Notes: a model not told the origin generated them from the letters alone. 64,000 nucleotides of DNA from Trametes villosa (GCA_002964805.2 PUDQ02000079.1:1-64000); one strand, 5' to 3'. Shown: positions 22,156 to 34,606, counted from the stretch's first letter. A program made the numbers and translations.

Positions 22156-25100
22156 ACTCGCCACCGCAATGTTCGGGAGTCTCGTTAACGGAGTAAGCTA
22201 CAGGGCTACCAGTGTCGTGTCGGAATGGTCTACGTAGATGGCCGCTGTGCAGCGCAGTGACGTCAGCCCTGGTCGTATAGAATATTGCGTGGGCAGCGTC
22301 GGCGAGCGGCGCGGGATGCTGTACGAATATACAACAGCTTGGACGGGCTCCTGCGTGGCTGGCCGTGCTCACCTTGGTACGCGCGTGAGCTTCGAGACCA
22401 CGAAGGACGTGTGTCCGATGCCACACACTGGTGTGGACGGTGGTGGAGTGTGGCTGGGAGGACGAGCGGGTCGCAAGACATTGCCTTGCAACGATCGAGG
22501 TGTCGGGCTCGTTCGTGTTCGGAGATGAACAGGTACTCATGGCGCGACCGAAGACATCACGCGGCCCTGGTGCCCCGCACCTCCAGCTATCTCGCAGCGT
22601 GGCGGTGAGCATCCGTGCGCTGTGTCCGAACGCAGTCAAGGGGGTACTTACCTCTGGTCGTAGTTATTAGGTACCGCCGCCCCAGTCATCGCCGGCTCAT
22701 GCTGTCGGTCCGGCACTCGCATCTGTCTGCGCCCGCAATAAGTGCTCTCGTCCCCGGGTCACGCGCGCCGCGCGATCACAGACCACGTACGCCGTGTAGG
22801 ACGCGGGAGACGTCGCTGGGTAGATCACTAGCGAGCGCTAGTGATAAAATCCCGCAGGAGGCCGCTGGAATGCACCAGCGGATGCGCAAGTGCTGCCTAG
22901 AAGACGAGAGGCCTTAGGGCGAGGGCAGGCAACCTGCGGGCGGGGACGGTATGGATGTTACCGCGCGCGGAGAGAGGATGGCGGGGATATGAGTTCGATT
23001 ACTCGGAAGGGCGGCCGGGCGTTGTACAGTGTGCTACTGACTGTCTGCAGGCCTCAACCGCGCTCGAGCTCCGATCGCCGCCTAAGTCGACCGAGCACTC
23101 CCAAACAGTGTATCGCGCAAGGCCTTGCTCAGGCGGCGAAGGGTAGGGCGGACCGCCCGGGGCGAGCGGCTAGTCGTGGGAGGGGTAGGTGACGACTTAG
23201 GAGAGCACGGTCCATCAATACGAAGGCTTGCAAGACGAGAACGAACGCACTACAACAGGAGGACGGGAATAATCCACGCGGCGGCCGTCTGGAGTTCTGA
23301 GGGGGCGTGTGCGCGCTGCGGCTGCTCGCAAGAGTGACTGGCCCATCGTCTCTTGAGGCGGCCGGGAGGACGTGGAGGGAGGGTGCATCGAGGAACCGTT
23401 ACCGGAGGTGAGGCAAACGGGCATGGCGGCAATGGATGGGTGGGGCGAGCGTTTCGAGGGTATGTGCGAATGCAGGGCGGTAAGACAGTGTTGTAGGTGG
23501 AGGATTGGAGGAAGTAGGAGGCAGGTCAGTACCAGCTGTATATGTGTGATGGACGCTCGCACCTGTTGAAGGCTACAACAGCCGGTTCGTTTGGGCAGGC
23601 GACAGTGAGAGGGTGGACGCTAGTCGGACGCGTGCCGAGGCTCGAGTGAGCGAAGGAGGCGCCGCTGGTGTGGTCCGGTCGGCTTGAGCGAGCGCATAGA
23701 ATACCGTCTCCCCGCATCGGGCTCGCACAGCTCATGCAAGCTTGCTGGCGGCGCGTTGGAACCTGTTCTGGTATTGCTCCCTACAGTAGTAGTACACAAG
23801 TCGACTAGTACATGCGCATATGGAGGCGTTTGATGATTGGGAGGTCATGATATACTACTTCTTGAAATGACTTCGAACGGGCCTCCCCGGCGCGAGGCAG
23901 CCTTCTAACATCTTCGATCTGTGCGTATCCTCCTGACGCGACGCCAGGTTACACTTCATCACGTAGAAGTTGTATCCTACCCGACGATTAGCTGGATATG
24001 TTTGCCGAACGCGCCTCCAGTCCCCGGACGCGTCTTCTGTTTCCGGGACGCGTCTTCTGTTGCCGGGATGCGTCCGCGGACGTCATAGACGCGCAGTAGA
24101 GCGGCGCTGGACTCGGAGCGCAGCGGGATGGCGATGTAGCACGGGCGCAATGGGTAACGGGCATGGAAGGGGGTAGGGCTACGGTATACGAGTTTCATGA
24201 CGCGCGGGAGGCGACGTACCGTTCGTGGGCAACGGGGTGCAGTGGGGTTGAGGTGATCTATACTATCCTGACGCGCACCGGTGGCGGTTGGGGTCCGATG
24301 GCGTGAAAGCTCGTCGGAATGGGAGTCTCGTCCCGTCAGAAAGTGTGCGCGACGTGTGGACGTGTAGGGCTTGTGTGGGTTGAGGTGGGTTGTAGGCGGT
24401 GGGTGCGCCCGGGAGAAATGCAGCGTATCACTTACCTGTATGCGGCGACCGTAGACTCATGACTCCGGTTGAGGTTCTCCTGGATGTGCGGCTACACGAA
24501 TCTTGATGAGGGACGCGAGCGCGCCTGCACGCGGTGGGTAAATTCGTGGTGTATCGAGGAGTAGGCAGGAGCAGCGCAAGTGTGGGGTTCAGTGTTCTGG
24601 AGAGATGCGTGTGCGTGGCAAGGAGAGCAAGGCAGAGCGACAAGAGAGCGAAGGAGGCGTGGGGGTGAGCGGGGGCGGCGTGATCGATCGATCGGTGCTC
24701 GAGTTCCATGATCGGGAAGTGGGGGTGGCGATGATGAGGTGGCTGAGGCCTCGGCTCGCCCAGGGCGCCGGCAAGGTTGTTAGTAGGCCGGGGTATTCTT
24801 GATTTGTCATGTGCCGCTTTGGCTCCTCTAGCCCTAGGGACCTATAGCCCAGTTGGATGCTGCGTGACGTTCGCTTAACAAGACACGAGTTCGGTTCCCG
24901 TCCCTTCCTCTTTTTTGCCCGCATCCGCGAGGAGACTTATCGGTGTCTTGAGTGGGACTATGAAGTATGATATATATGTATATGCGTGCCAGTGCTGTAT
25001 GTGGAGGCTGGTGCAGAACGTGTGCAGCGCCGAATTGCTTCTCTGCGCGCGCGCCGGGTGACTTACAGGTAGGCGCGACGCGATCTACATATCGCTCAGC

Positions 25101-25578
25101 GAGCCGCGCGGGAGTTTTCCGCCGGTGGCTGTGCTTTTCGGCGCCTAATGACTGCTAAACGGACGATCTGGATGTCGCGCGGTATGTGAAACCCACGATC
25201 CGCATGTCTTGATGTATACAACTCGGCAGCGGACTGCACAGTCTGATAGAGTAAAGACACTGTGATATTGAGTGGTCGGCCAGTGCCTGTGAGCAGCAGA
25301 TGATGAGATTGCGTAGTGAAAGCGGGGAAGTATGGCATGGTGGAGTGATAGTCATAGGACAGGCGGATGGCATACGGAGTAAGGAGATGGCCTGCGGGAA
25401 GGCACAGGTTAGTGAACGCTGGCGATGGGATGGACAGTTGACATCGTCCGAGGCGGGCTGGATCGCGCCAAGCGAGACAGGACCCGAGTGGTCGTGCTTG
25501 CGTCATTGGGGCAGGAGGATGCGGGGAAGGATCGTCTGGAGGGAGCGTTATGTATGTGGCTGGGGACGTGTTGGAGGA
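22156..25578. other. Gene-poor interval right of the Plavaka element
   Basis: About 3.4 kb with no convincing gene; open frames here lack splice support or composition bias. It contains a short tandem repeat at about 24016-24072 (a ~20-bp unit containing GACGCGTCTTCTGTT, two and a half copies) and the tRNA-like sequence at 24835-24916. Confidence 0.4.
24835..24916 (+). tRNA. tRNA-like sequence, probably a degenerate tRNA or pol III-derived repeat
   Basis: An A-box-like TAGCCCAGTTGG at 24845-24856 is followed by TTAACAA at about 24875, a B-box-like GTTCGGTTCCC at 24889-24899, and a T6 tract at 24911-24916 that would end pol III transcription. GGGAC near 24837 can pair with GTCCC near 24900. 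But the T-loop lacks the usual A58, and neither the D-stem nor the anticodon stem pairs well. I read it as a decayed tRNA or SINE head, not a working tRNA. Confidence 0.3.
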
Positions 25579-25586
25579 GCGCGAAA

Positions 25587-26154
25587 TAGGGTTCTGTGAA
25601 AAAGTCCCGGCGGAGTTGTTTACAATGTTTATTAACATCGCCCCGCCGCTGGAGGCATCCGGACTTTTTTACACGTGTTATAAACACATTAGTAACAAAC
25701 TGTTATAATGCGTTTCTAACACGTATGAAAGCCGTTTTTACGCAGAAAACTCACAGAAGGGGCGTTCACAATGCTAGCCAGCGTCGTACTGCGGGCATGG
25801 TGACGGCAAGAATCGTACACTTGCCCTCGCGTGGTGGCGCCGACACCCTCTACGGCGCTAATATGGATCAAGCGCCCGCGGAATTTGGCCATAACGCAGC
25901 CAATTCCGTCGCAATCGTGGCGAGTGCGGCGTTAGGCTCAACAGGCACTCATGCACCACTTTATCTGTTCCTCGAGCTTGATCAAAGCCCGTTGGGGGCC
26001 CACTCATGCTCACCCAAGTTAGGTCTTTTTTTACACTTTCTTACACGCAAAATTCAGCCATCCCAGGGGCCCTGTTTATAACACGTATATAAACGTGTTA
26101 TAAACAGGATTAAGTTACAATGTTTTTTAATAGCGACTTTTTCACAGAACCCTA
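25587..26154. mobile_element. Non-autonomous hAT-type MITE (568 bp)
   Basis: Perfect 20-bp terminal inverted repeats at 25587-25606 and 26135-26154 (starting TAGGGTTCTGTG) are flanked by a perfect 8-bp target duplication, GCGCGAAA, at 25579-25586 and 26155-26162. An 8-bp duplication with a TIR starting TAGGG (the Y-A-R-N-G pattern) is diagnostic of the hAT superfamily. The interior has no transposase. Near the right end a perfect 16-bp inverted repeat with a 6-bp spacer (26071-26086 and 26093-26108) can form a hairpin. The perfect TIRs and duplication point to a recent insertion. Confidence 0.92.
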
Positions 26155-26162
26155 GCGCGAAA

Positions 26163-26993
26163 GCATCCGGAGGAGCTCGCGCATGACGTCGAGTAGGCTG
26201 TTTGACAGCTCGAGAGGCTTGCATTGGTACTGCCCAGTAAGAATGGACACATGCGGGCAGCGAGCGAATGCATTCTCGGTCCTGTGCAGATATCGCAGCA
26301 GGCGGTCGATGGTACGACAACGGAGAGGAAGGGCCGAGGTGAGGGAGTCGTGCGACTCGGACTGCGGGAGTCGGGACGCGCAGAAGGTTGGTCGGCTTTA
26401 CGCGTTTAGACTCGGACATCGGAACACAAACACGGTCCCTTACGGAGCCACTCTGACTGTCCACCCCGACTGCGGCCGGGCGCACGCGTCCCCACTCGTC
26501 TCCAACACTAGCAATTTTCGTACAGGCGAGGTGGAACGGAAGAGGATGAGGAGAGAGGCGATGGAGACAAGGCGTGCGTTGTGTGGCAAGCGACGCCAAG
26601 GGCTGCAGGCCCAGATCGCGGATCGGGAGCGGGCGCCTGTGGAGAGAGGCCGCGGAAGTCGGCTGCCGGCTAGGCGCCCATCAGGTATCCTCACTCATCC
26701 GTCTCCTCTGCTCTCTCGCGTGCGTCGACGTCGACGGTGGTGTCTCTCCCAACGTGCTTATCCGCACTCCCCCACTCCTTTCCTTTCCCCCACCACCTCC
26801 TCCAGCGACAACGGCGGCCCTCCCTCTCGACGCACCCACGCATCCACAGCCCCGACGCTGAAGAACAACAATAGAAGCCCGGCTAAGCGGTAAGTACAAT
26901 GAACAATACGCACCCCCTCCGCGTGCACAATCACATCCTCATCCGCTCAAATAGTCCTCTCCAGCTCTCGCTGGTCCTCGTCTTCTGCCCTTC
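26163..26993. other. Upstream region of the Flc/TRP-like gene
   Basis: About 830 bp without a supported coding sequence. A GTAAGTACAATG donor at ~26891 and an AG near 26952 suggest a 5' UTR intron of the gene starting at 26994. The last 250 bases are C/T-rich. Confidence 0.45.
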
Positions 26994-29407
26994 ATGTTCT
27001 TCTCCGTCGCCCGGCTGCGACTTGCCCTTGCGTCCGCCCTTCTTGCCTCCACCGCCAGCGTCGACGCACGCGAAAACTCCCTCTGTACGCGCCCACCCTC
27101 TTTCCTTGCGTTGCACAATCGCTAACCACCCCTCAGTCACCTCTTCCGTCACATATTGCGCTCCTCCAGAGTCTCTTCTCATCGAGCAGTTTGACATTGC
27201 ATACTTTGCAAGCAACCAGTCCATCGTCTTCAACGTCTCCGCCGCCAGCGTCGTCCGTACTCACTTGCCTCTCCATTCCGCTCCATTCCTAACCCTGCCC
27301 CGTCCAGGTCCCCAACACCAATGTCAACGCTAACCTCTTCCTCAATGTCTACGGCATGCGCCCCCTCAATGTCACCCTAGACATTTGCTCCCTCTTCGAC
27401 GGCGCCCTCTGCCCTCTTCCCCTCTACAACTTTACCGGCTCAGACTCCCTCTCCCTCCCCAAGGACTTTGATGTCGCCTCAAATATTCCCGAGATCGCCT
27501 ACTTTATCCCCGATCTCGAGGCGTACGCTCAGCTCACCCTTACCGACGTCAAGACCGGCGAGGTCAAGGCCTGCGTCCAGTCCACCCTCTCCAACGGTTG
27601 GTCCACTCATCAGACCGGTGCCGTCTGGGCCGCGGGCAGCATCGCTCTTCTCGCCCTCGCTGCTGCCGTGTGGCAATCTATTTTCGGCCACAGCTCCTCG
27701 CTCGCCCCCATCCGCCTGATTGATACCATCTCCCTCTTCCAGACCATCGCCCTATCCGGTCTGCTCGCTCTCAACTTCCCCTCCCTCTACCGATCATACA
27801 CCTTCAACTTTGCATGGGCACTCGGCCTCTTCTCGGCTTCGCCGACCTCGTCCATTCAGGCCTCCATCAACCGCATGCGCCAGTTGACCGGCGGACACCT
27901 GTCCGACGAGAGCGGTGACGGCGCCGTCTCCTTCGTCAACCGCAAACTCAGTCCCTACAACTCGGTCAGCTACGTTGTCCCACAGTCGTTGGTCCAAACC
28001 GCGTCGTCCCTCGCTCGCGTCAACCTTGCTGAGCTGCCGTCGCTCAACACCTCGGGTTTTGCCCTCTCTTCTCCCCAGGTCCTTGTCGGCAGCAACGTCG
28101 CCACGGTGACGGAGGAATCCTCTAATGTCCTCCAAGCTGGAATCCCGATTTTCACCAGCTCCATCGGCATCGCGACGGCCAACGCGTTCATGACCATCTT
28201 CTTCATGGCTCTCATCATCGCCGCTATCGTCATGGGTGCGCTTGCGCTGGCATACGGCGTGACGCTCGGGCTCGGGCGGACAGAGTACGGAAGGAAGCAC
28301 CCCGGCCTCGAGCGGTTCCGCGCGACGTTCCCCGCTTTCGCCCAGGCGTGGGGGCTCCGCGCTGCACTCTTGTGTGCCCTCCCGATCCTCGTGTTCACTT
28401 TCAACCAGTGGACTCTGAAGGATTCGTGGCTCTCGGTCCTTCTCTCGGTCTTCCTCCTCCTCGCCCTCATGGCGATCATCCTTCCGGCCGCCTTCTTCGC
28501 CGTTCGCTCGTCGCTTCCCACTGCAAGATGGTCCGACGCGAAGGCTCCGGCATCCGTGACGCCTTTCACTGCGCCGTACCGAGAGAACCGGGTGTACTAT
28601 GTCATCCCGCTGCTCTTGGTCATGGTCGTGAAGGCGCTCGTGACCGCGTTCGGCTACGCGAACGGTATGGCGCAGGCCATCCTGTTTGTCGTCTTGGAGG
28701 CGCTTCTCTTCGGCTGCCTCATCGTCTTCAAGCCGTACCCCACGCGCCGCACGGACTTCTTCATGGGCTACCTCTGCATCACCCGCCTCGTCTGCAGCGG
28801 TCTTATGATCGCGTTCGCGGAGAGCCTTGCGGTGGCGCCCATCCCGCGCGTCGCTATCGGCGCCATTATGGCGGTCATCTTCTCCGTCGCGTGTATCGTG
28901 ATATTCTTCAACATCCTTGTGAACATCGGCCTGTGGCGCCTGTTCAAGTACGCGGTGTGCTGTGGCCACCGCTCACGGCGCCCGGGCGACACGGAGCTCG
29001 CGAGCACGCCCAGCGACTCTTCGATCGCGGAGAAGGGCGAGGGCGCGCGGACGCCGTACGGCGACGAGCAGGAGAAGAAGGACAATGCGACGATCACGAC
29101 GGGCCCGTCGCAATACTTCCACGTGCGGCCGGAGAACCCGTCTCCGCCGAGCACGTCGGTGTCTCTGACGCCGAGGAGCGAAACATCAAGCACAACGCTT
29201 GGTGAGACGCTTCCGCGGAGATGGTCGTTCCAGTACTCACGGCCACCCTCAGCGGCGACAGACTCGCCGCACTCGCCACCGTACACGCACTACGCGTCGA
29301 CGGCGTCGTCGCCGATCTCCGGCCAGCGACACAGCCGAAACATCTCTTCGTCGGTCCCTACGCCCCTAGAGGAGTATCCTACACACGAGGCGCAGCACGC
29401 CTTTTAG
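26994..29407 (+). CDS. TRP-like ion channel / Flc (Pkd2-type) family membrane protein
   Basis: Three exons (26994-27084, 27137-27252, 27308-29407) join in phase to about 768 residues. The start gives a clear signal peptide (MFFSVARLRLALASALLAST..A). A luminal, Cys-containing ML-like domain follows (YCAPPESLLIEQFD, NVTLDICSLFDGALCPLP, VKACVQSTLSNGW). Then come about nine hydrophobic segments between roughly residues 180 and 620 (AVWAAGSIALLALAAAVW, ..FMTIFFMALIIAAIVMG, AIMAVIFSVACIVIFF). The ~140-residue cytosolic tail is Ser/Pro/Thr-rich. This is the architecture of fungal Flc/TRP-ML proteins, implicated in FAD transport, ER/cell-wall homeostasis and calcium signalling. Which activity applies here cannot be read from sequence. 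The 391-residue antisense ORF over it is a codon-bias shadow. Confidence 0.88.
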
Positions 29408-29802
29408 ATAGTGGAACGCACCACCGCATTTCTCGCGCACATCTTGCATCTCTCGCCCCCATTCCACGTTATCATCTCCCGGTGCGGGTGCACCGCTGCA
29501 TTATCACGACCCTCTCGCATTCTCCCGCACATCGCTAGTCGTATCGTACACATAGTCGTTCGTTTTCCCGACATAGAGGTTTGGCAATTGCATGCATATT
29601 CTACCAGCCATGTATAGTAGCGTACTAGAATCGAAGATTGTATCAAAGTGCAACGAGCGAGTGGGTGTGGAACGGGAGTGGGTCGGAAAGAGCCGGCAGG
29701 GCCCGGGAGATGCCGAGGGGGCGTGACGAGGGCGGGCGACCACGCGCGGGCGACGACCAGCTCCCCTTCCTCACCGTCCTCCTCGTTCCCGACCCCTCCA
29801 CC
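29408..29802. other. Intergenic region between Flc-like gene and ATP5
   Basis: Just under 400 bp holding the 3' UTR of the membrane-protein gene and the promoter and 5' UTR of ATP5. No other feature is seen. Confidence 0.5.
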
Positions 29803-30536
29803 ATGTTGTTCGCCTCTGCCCGCTCAGCAGCCCTCGCCGCTGGCCTCGGCCGCCGCGCGGCGAGCACCATCGCGCTCAAGTACTCCAACGCCGTCTTTTC
29901 CGCCGCGCTCAAGGCGTCGCCGCAGGTGCTCACGAAGGTCCAGTCCGAGCTCAACGCCGTCCAGGCCGCCGTCAAGGGCACGCCCGCGCTCGACGCGTTC
30001 ATCCACAACCCGACGCTGTCGAGCGCGGACCGCGAGGCGGGCCTCGCCGCGCTCTACGCCGCGGCCGGCAAGGAGCCGTCGGAGATCACGAAAAACCTGT
30101 TTGTGGTGCTCTCGCAGAACGGCCGCCTCGTCGAGACGGAGGGCGTGATCGAGGGCTTCAACGAGCTCGTGGCCGGGTACAAGGGCGAGCTGAACGTGAC
30201 GATCACGAGCGCGGCCGCGCTCCCGCGCGACGTGCAGAGCAAGCTCGAGGCGCTCCTCAAGCAGAGCCAGGCTGCGCAGCAGGCCAAGTCGCTCAAGATC
30301 ACGAACAAGGTATGTGCTTTTGTGATATTGTTGAGTGTGGGTTGCGGAATCCGACCGGGTGTGGCGTAGATCAACCCGGCCGTCCTCGGTGGTGTCGTCG
30401 TGGACTTCGGTGACAAGACCATCGACCTTAGCGTCGCGTCGCGTGTCAACAAGCTCAACAGCCTCCTTACGCGTAAGTTGCATTCGTCTTTGCCCCTGTT
30501 ATGCTGGTTAACATGTGTTGGCCAGTCTCTGTATGA
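29803..30536 (+). CDS. ATP5: Mitochondrial F1Fo ATP synthase OSCP subunit
   Basis: Three exons (29803-30309, 30370-30472, 30526-30536) encode about 206 residues, the usual OSCP length. The first ~20 residues (MLFASARSAALAAGLGRRAAS) form an amphipathic Arg-rich mitochondrial presequence. The OSCP/delta domain follows: ALKYSNAVFSAALK, FIHNPTLSSADREAGL, NLFVVLSQNGRL and VTITSAAALP. After the first intron come the hallmark INPAVLGGVVVDFGDKTIDLS and SRVNKLNSLL. The last exon is only 11 nt and ends at a TGA. OSCP forms the flexible link between the F1 head and the peripheral stalk and is needed for coupling. The start has a good CCACC context. Confidence 0.95.
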
Positions 30537-30780
30537 GCGTATACCGCAGTGTGTGGGTGACGTGGGAGCAGTTGCGGAAGAAAACTATAGTTCCGCTCTC
30601 TATGGGCTAGTCAATGCATAGATGTGGACAACATTCTACCTGCGCTCTATTTCCGCCTCGGACACACAGGCGAGTCTCGTATGCTCGACGGCTGGGTTCC
30701 GAACAGCATGTATTCCACACAACAAAGACAGCAAATATCGACAACGAAGTGAATACGTGAATGTCCCCGTGGTCTCAACA
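30537..30780. other. Convergent 3' region between ATP5 and HDA1
   Basis: The two genes end tail to tail 244 bp apart, so their 3' UTRs probably lie close together or overlap. No separate feature is seen. Confidence 0.5.
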
Positions 30781-33714
30781 CTATGCCTCTCCGTTCGCCT
30801 TCGCGTCGAACTTCTGCTTGATGAAGGTCTGGATGCCGGGCATGGCTTTGATGATGAGTCTGATGGGTTTCTCCTCGTCTGCGGATGCCCCGACGTGAGC
30901 CATGCGTTCCGAGGAGACAGAGAGAGCCGTGCTCACCCATGCGGTAGATTTGGCCGTGTTTCTTGAGCGCTTTCGAGTCGTGGAAGAGCGGGTGGCTCGT
31001 GGGCACGACGACGATGGAGTTCTGGAAGTGGTATTAGGTGTCGTCGTGTGGGCCTGTCCGAGTTGAGCTACTTACGTCGAAGTACCATTGGCGGAGCGCC
31101 GGTGTGTTCGGCGGTGTGGTGGGGATGTGATGTAGCCCGACGACTTGCACGACACCTTCGACGCTCTTGATGACGGTCGTGGCTGTCGTCTCGCGGTTAG
31201 CGGTACGTGTGCGCTCATAAGCAAGGAGACGAACCGCGTTGCTGGATGAGACTCATGACGGCGCTGCAGCCGGGACCGTGGCCGACGAGGACGACTCGTC
31301 GTGCAGCCGTCAGCCTAATGGACACGATGCATGAGCAATCGGACGGTGGGGCACGAACGAAAGCGACGGCGTACTGGACGTAGTTATCCCATAGGTAGAC
31401 CATGAGTGCGCCTCCGTAGTCATCAGTGTGCTTGAGCTATTATCATCACCTAAACATCAGCGATGTTCGGGCGTATCTCGTTCAGCTCCGGCGGGCTGTT
31501 ACCTTGTGTTTGGGGAAAGGTTTGGGGAGGACGTTTACGTCGAGCACGGCATATCCTTCCGCTTTCGCCCAAGTGAGCAGCTCCTTGGAACAGTCGACCT
31601 GGCGAAAGCCAAGGTAAGACGTTTTGCGAGGGAATAGTGTCTAGCGTGACTGACAAGGTACGAGTGCTCCTGACGAACGTCGCAGTACATAGCAGAGCCT
31701 AGCTCTACCGCAAGGTTGCCGCTAAATCGCGGCGGATTCAGCGCACCGGGAGACGGAGAAGGTGAGAACGACGTACAACTCATGAGCGAAGACGATGAGA
31801 GTCTCGTTGTCCATGATGTCCGGCCTATAAGCGAGGTCAGATACTGCACGTCGTAGTCGACCGATGCTGCTTCGCTTACGTGCATGAAACCTGGGCGGTG
31901 AACCGCTCGATGAGCGCAGCGTTCATGATCGGGACCTCGAGCATCCCGTGCGTGCGGAAGAGGTATTCCTGATGGTGGGCTTTCAGGAGTTCTTTCCTGG
32001 CGTGTCAGTCGTGTCCGTGCACTCATACGAGCGTTCCACTAGTACCTGGGAGCGAGAATGCGATCTGCTCAAGCTCTGCAAAGGTTGTCGCGATTGTTCA
32101 GCAAGTCAGGCGGGGAATTGGATCGCCGCCTACCTTCCATCGGCTCGCACGCCTTGGGGTCGATGTTCTTCCAGTACTTGCTCTGCTCCATGCAGACTTG
32201 CCAGATCGTCTCGGTAGCCGCCTCGGACGCGGTCAGCGGGGGCAGCTGTGGGGGCATTTCGCCGAGGACGACGCGCGTCACCGCTAACGCGGACGCTGCG
32301 ATGGCGTCCAGGCAGTATCCACCCTTTGGTACGGCTCCTGCTTTAGCGATGTGGGCAGTAGTCTGGTAAGATACCGACCTCGAGCGCTACGACGAGCTTG
32401 CCTCCGGCGAGTGAAGAGAGCATGTGCGTCATGTGGGCGTAGCCCGCGGGGGAGACGTGGCATTCGCCGAGGTCGTCTCCCTCGGCCGCGTCGAACCCTG
32501 CGGAGACTGTTTTAAAGGCAAGAAGGGTGAGTAATAGTACGTATGCCGTACTGAAGAGACGAACTAATGACAAGGTCGGGAGAGAACTCCATGGCGATCG
32601 GCATGACGATCTTCTGGAAGGCAAGAAGGTAGTCAGCGTCACCCATGCCCTTCTCCGGCCATGGTATGTTGACGGAGCTGCGTAGTACGTTAGCGGAGGG
32701 GTCCCCAGCCGTTGCTCTTAGAACGTACTATCCGAGGCCGGCGCCTTCGCCGCAGGAGGTCATGCTCCCGAAGGGCCCGTTGGGGTAGAAATTGCCGCCT
32801 TCGTAGCGGTGGAGGGAGATGTAGAGGACAGAGGGGTCGTCGTTGAAGGCACGTTGCGTGCCGTTGCCTGTTTTCGGTCAGTTTGGTCCGTTACATCGAC
32901 GGTTAGATTGTACCATGATGGACATCCCTAGCAGGCGGTTAGCTTCGGGCACTGACTTCGGCGTCCCTCACTTACCAATCGAGGATAAGAATACGCTTCA
33001 AAGTCGACCGCAGTTGGACGACTTTGGCAGCTATGGAGACGTTGTTGAAGAAGCAGAAGCCCATATGCTCGTCCGGTTCAGCGTGATGGCCCGGAGGACG
33101 GACAATGGCGAAGGCCTTCTTCACTTCCCCTCGGGCGACGGCTAGAGAGGCCTCAATTACGCCACCCGCGCTCAGCTGAGCCGCGTAAGGGGTAGCTGGA
33201 TGGACGTAGAGGGACAGATCATTGTAGTAAGCCTCAGAGTCTGCTATGTCCTGGTCGGTTAGCGCTATACGAACAGATCGTGTGTTAGTGAACATTATAG
33301 GTCAAATTCACCAGCAAATGCGAGAAACAGCCTACAGTGGAGTGCAAGGACCTTGTCCCAGAGCGCCTGGCTATGCACAAGGAGAGCCTCCTCGCGGAGG
33401 ACGCGTCGGATCGGGAGCTTCTTCATCTTCTCCAAGCAGCCGTTCAGGTTGAGTATGTCAAATATGCGCGAGATGCGCTCGGGCTGCTCGCAGTGGCCGT
33501 GCACGCAGGAGTGGGCCATCATCTTGCTCGAATATACATAGCCGACGTGATAGGTGCTCTCCTTGAGGGTGGCGGGCATGGAGGAAGCCCGGAGCCGGGA
33601 TGCAGACTCGGAGATCGCGCCGCTGCCGCGGGTGCTGGGAGGCGCGCCGTCCACGTCCATCCCGTCCTCGTTATGCTCTACTGGTTGCCTGCTTGACCTA
33701 GAGGAAGACGCCAT
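30781..33714 (-). CDS. HDA1: Class II histone deacetylase, HDA1/Clr3 type, with C-terminal Arb2-like domain
   Basis: A multi-exon minus-strand gene starting at ATG 33714 ([18 protein letters not shown]); an in-frame GTG further upstream is not used. A low-complexity N-terminus leads into [15 protein letters not shown] and [13 protein letters not shown], typical of class II enzymes. Catalytic motifs in order: [20 protein letters not shown], then ILDW joined across introns to DVHHG-NGTQ (zinc ligands Asp and His), [25 protein letters not shown] (third zinc ligand) and ALE-GGY with the catalytic-pocket Tyr. The last third (~32000-30781) matches the Arb2-type domain of fungal Hda1/Clr3 proteins: [24 protein letters not shown] and [16 protein letters not shown], ending [12 protein letters not shown]. 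The enzyme deacetylates histones H3/H2B and is used in heterochromatic silencing. All key residues are present. Confidence 0.92.
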
Positions 33715-34606
33715 GGCGCCGGGATTAGCGGAGTGGTGGTGGTCGAGTTGCGAGCGGCGGTACCTCCCAGCCACTGCTCAACCTTCACAGCACGCGTTTG
33801 TCACACGTCGGTCACTGTCACGAGCGGCCTGCGCTTAGCTTTTAGGCTCGAGATTCGTCTGCTTAGACACTGCTTTTACAACGATGGCCAAGTATCAGCT
33901 GGATCATACCGAGTACTTACAACCTGATTCGTGGTATGCTGGCAAAGTGATATCAGTGCATTGATACATTATGTTGTCACTGCGTACTTCAAAAGTGCTA
34001 AGATAAATTCAGTATCAGGTTGGCACACAGCAAATGAGGGTTGCTCTAGACCCTATAAATTATGACACAAGTACCACATAAATGCATGAACCCTGTCTCA
34101 ACAGATTGATGATTCTGAGACAGTAAACTGAGTCAGTAAATCACAATCTTGTAGGTGCTCATGTGGCCATGTGACCATTTGCCACTTGTCAATTGCTTAA
34201 ACCTATATGTGCTGATCTCACTGGCTGCATTGAATGTGATTTACAGCCCAAATTGTTCACTATGTTGGGGAATTTTCCAAGTATATTGTACTAATGCTCT
34301 ACTAGAGCATTTCATCACTTCTACTTGGGGACCCTCCAAGGCACTCAAGTTGCCTGAAGGCACTCAAGTACTCACCTTGTGAAGTAGAGCCTCTACTTTG
34401 AGAAGACCAGTCCGTTTACTTCCGAAGGTAGCTTGACTTGTGAAGGTATTCAAGGCAGCTCAAGTCTACTCTTGAGTCTGGTCAAAGTCTGTCCTTGTAG
34501 CATTGAAATGTGATACTATCCGAGAACAATGCATTAAGAATCATAGTACCCAAGCACAGCAGCCTACCTGGGAAGCTCCACAGATGTGAGGCAATGCTGC
34601 CCATTA

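Noticed and set aside
26183..26893. 236-codon ORF upstream of the Flc-like gene
   Set aside because: Arg-rich, no conserved motif, and overlaps the likely 5' leader with its own intron donor.
27794..28969. 391-codon minus-strand ORF over the Flc-like gene
   Set aside because: Glu/Arg/Asp/His-rich composition is the mirror of the plus-strand codons; the plus strand has signal peptide, membrane spans and splice sites.
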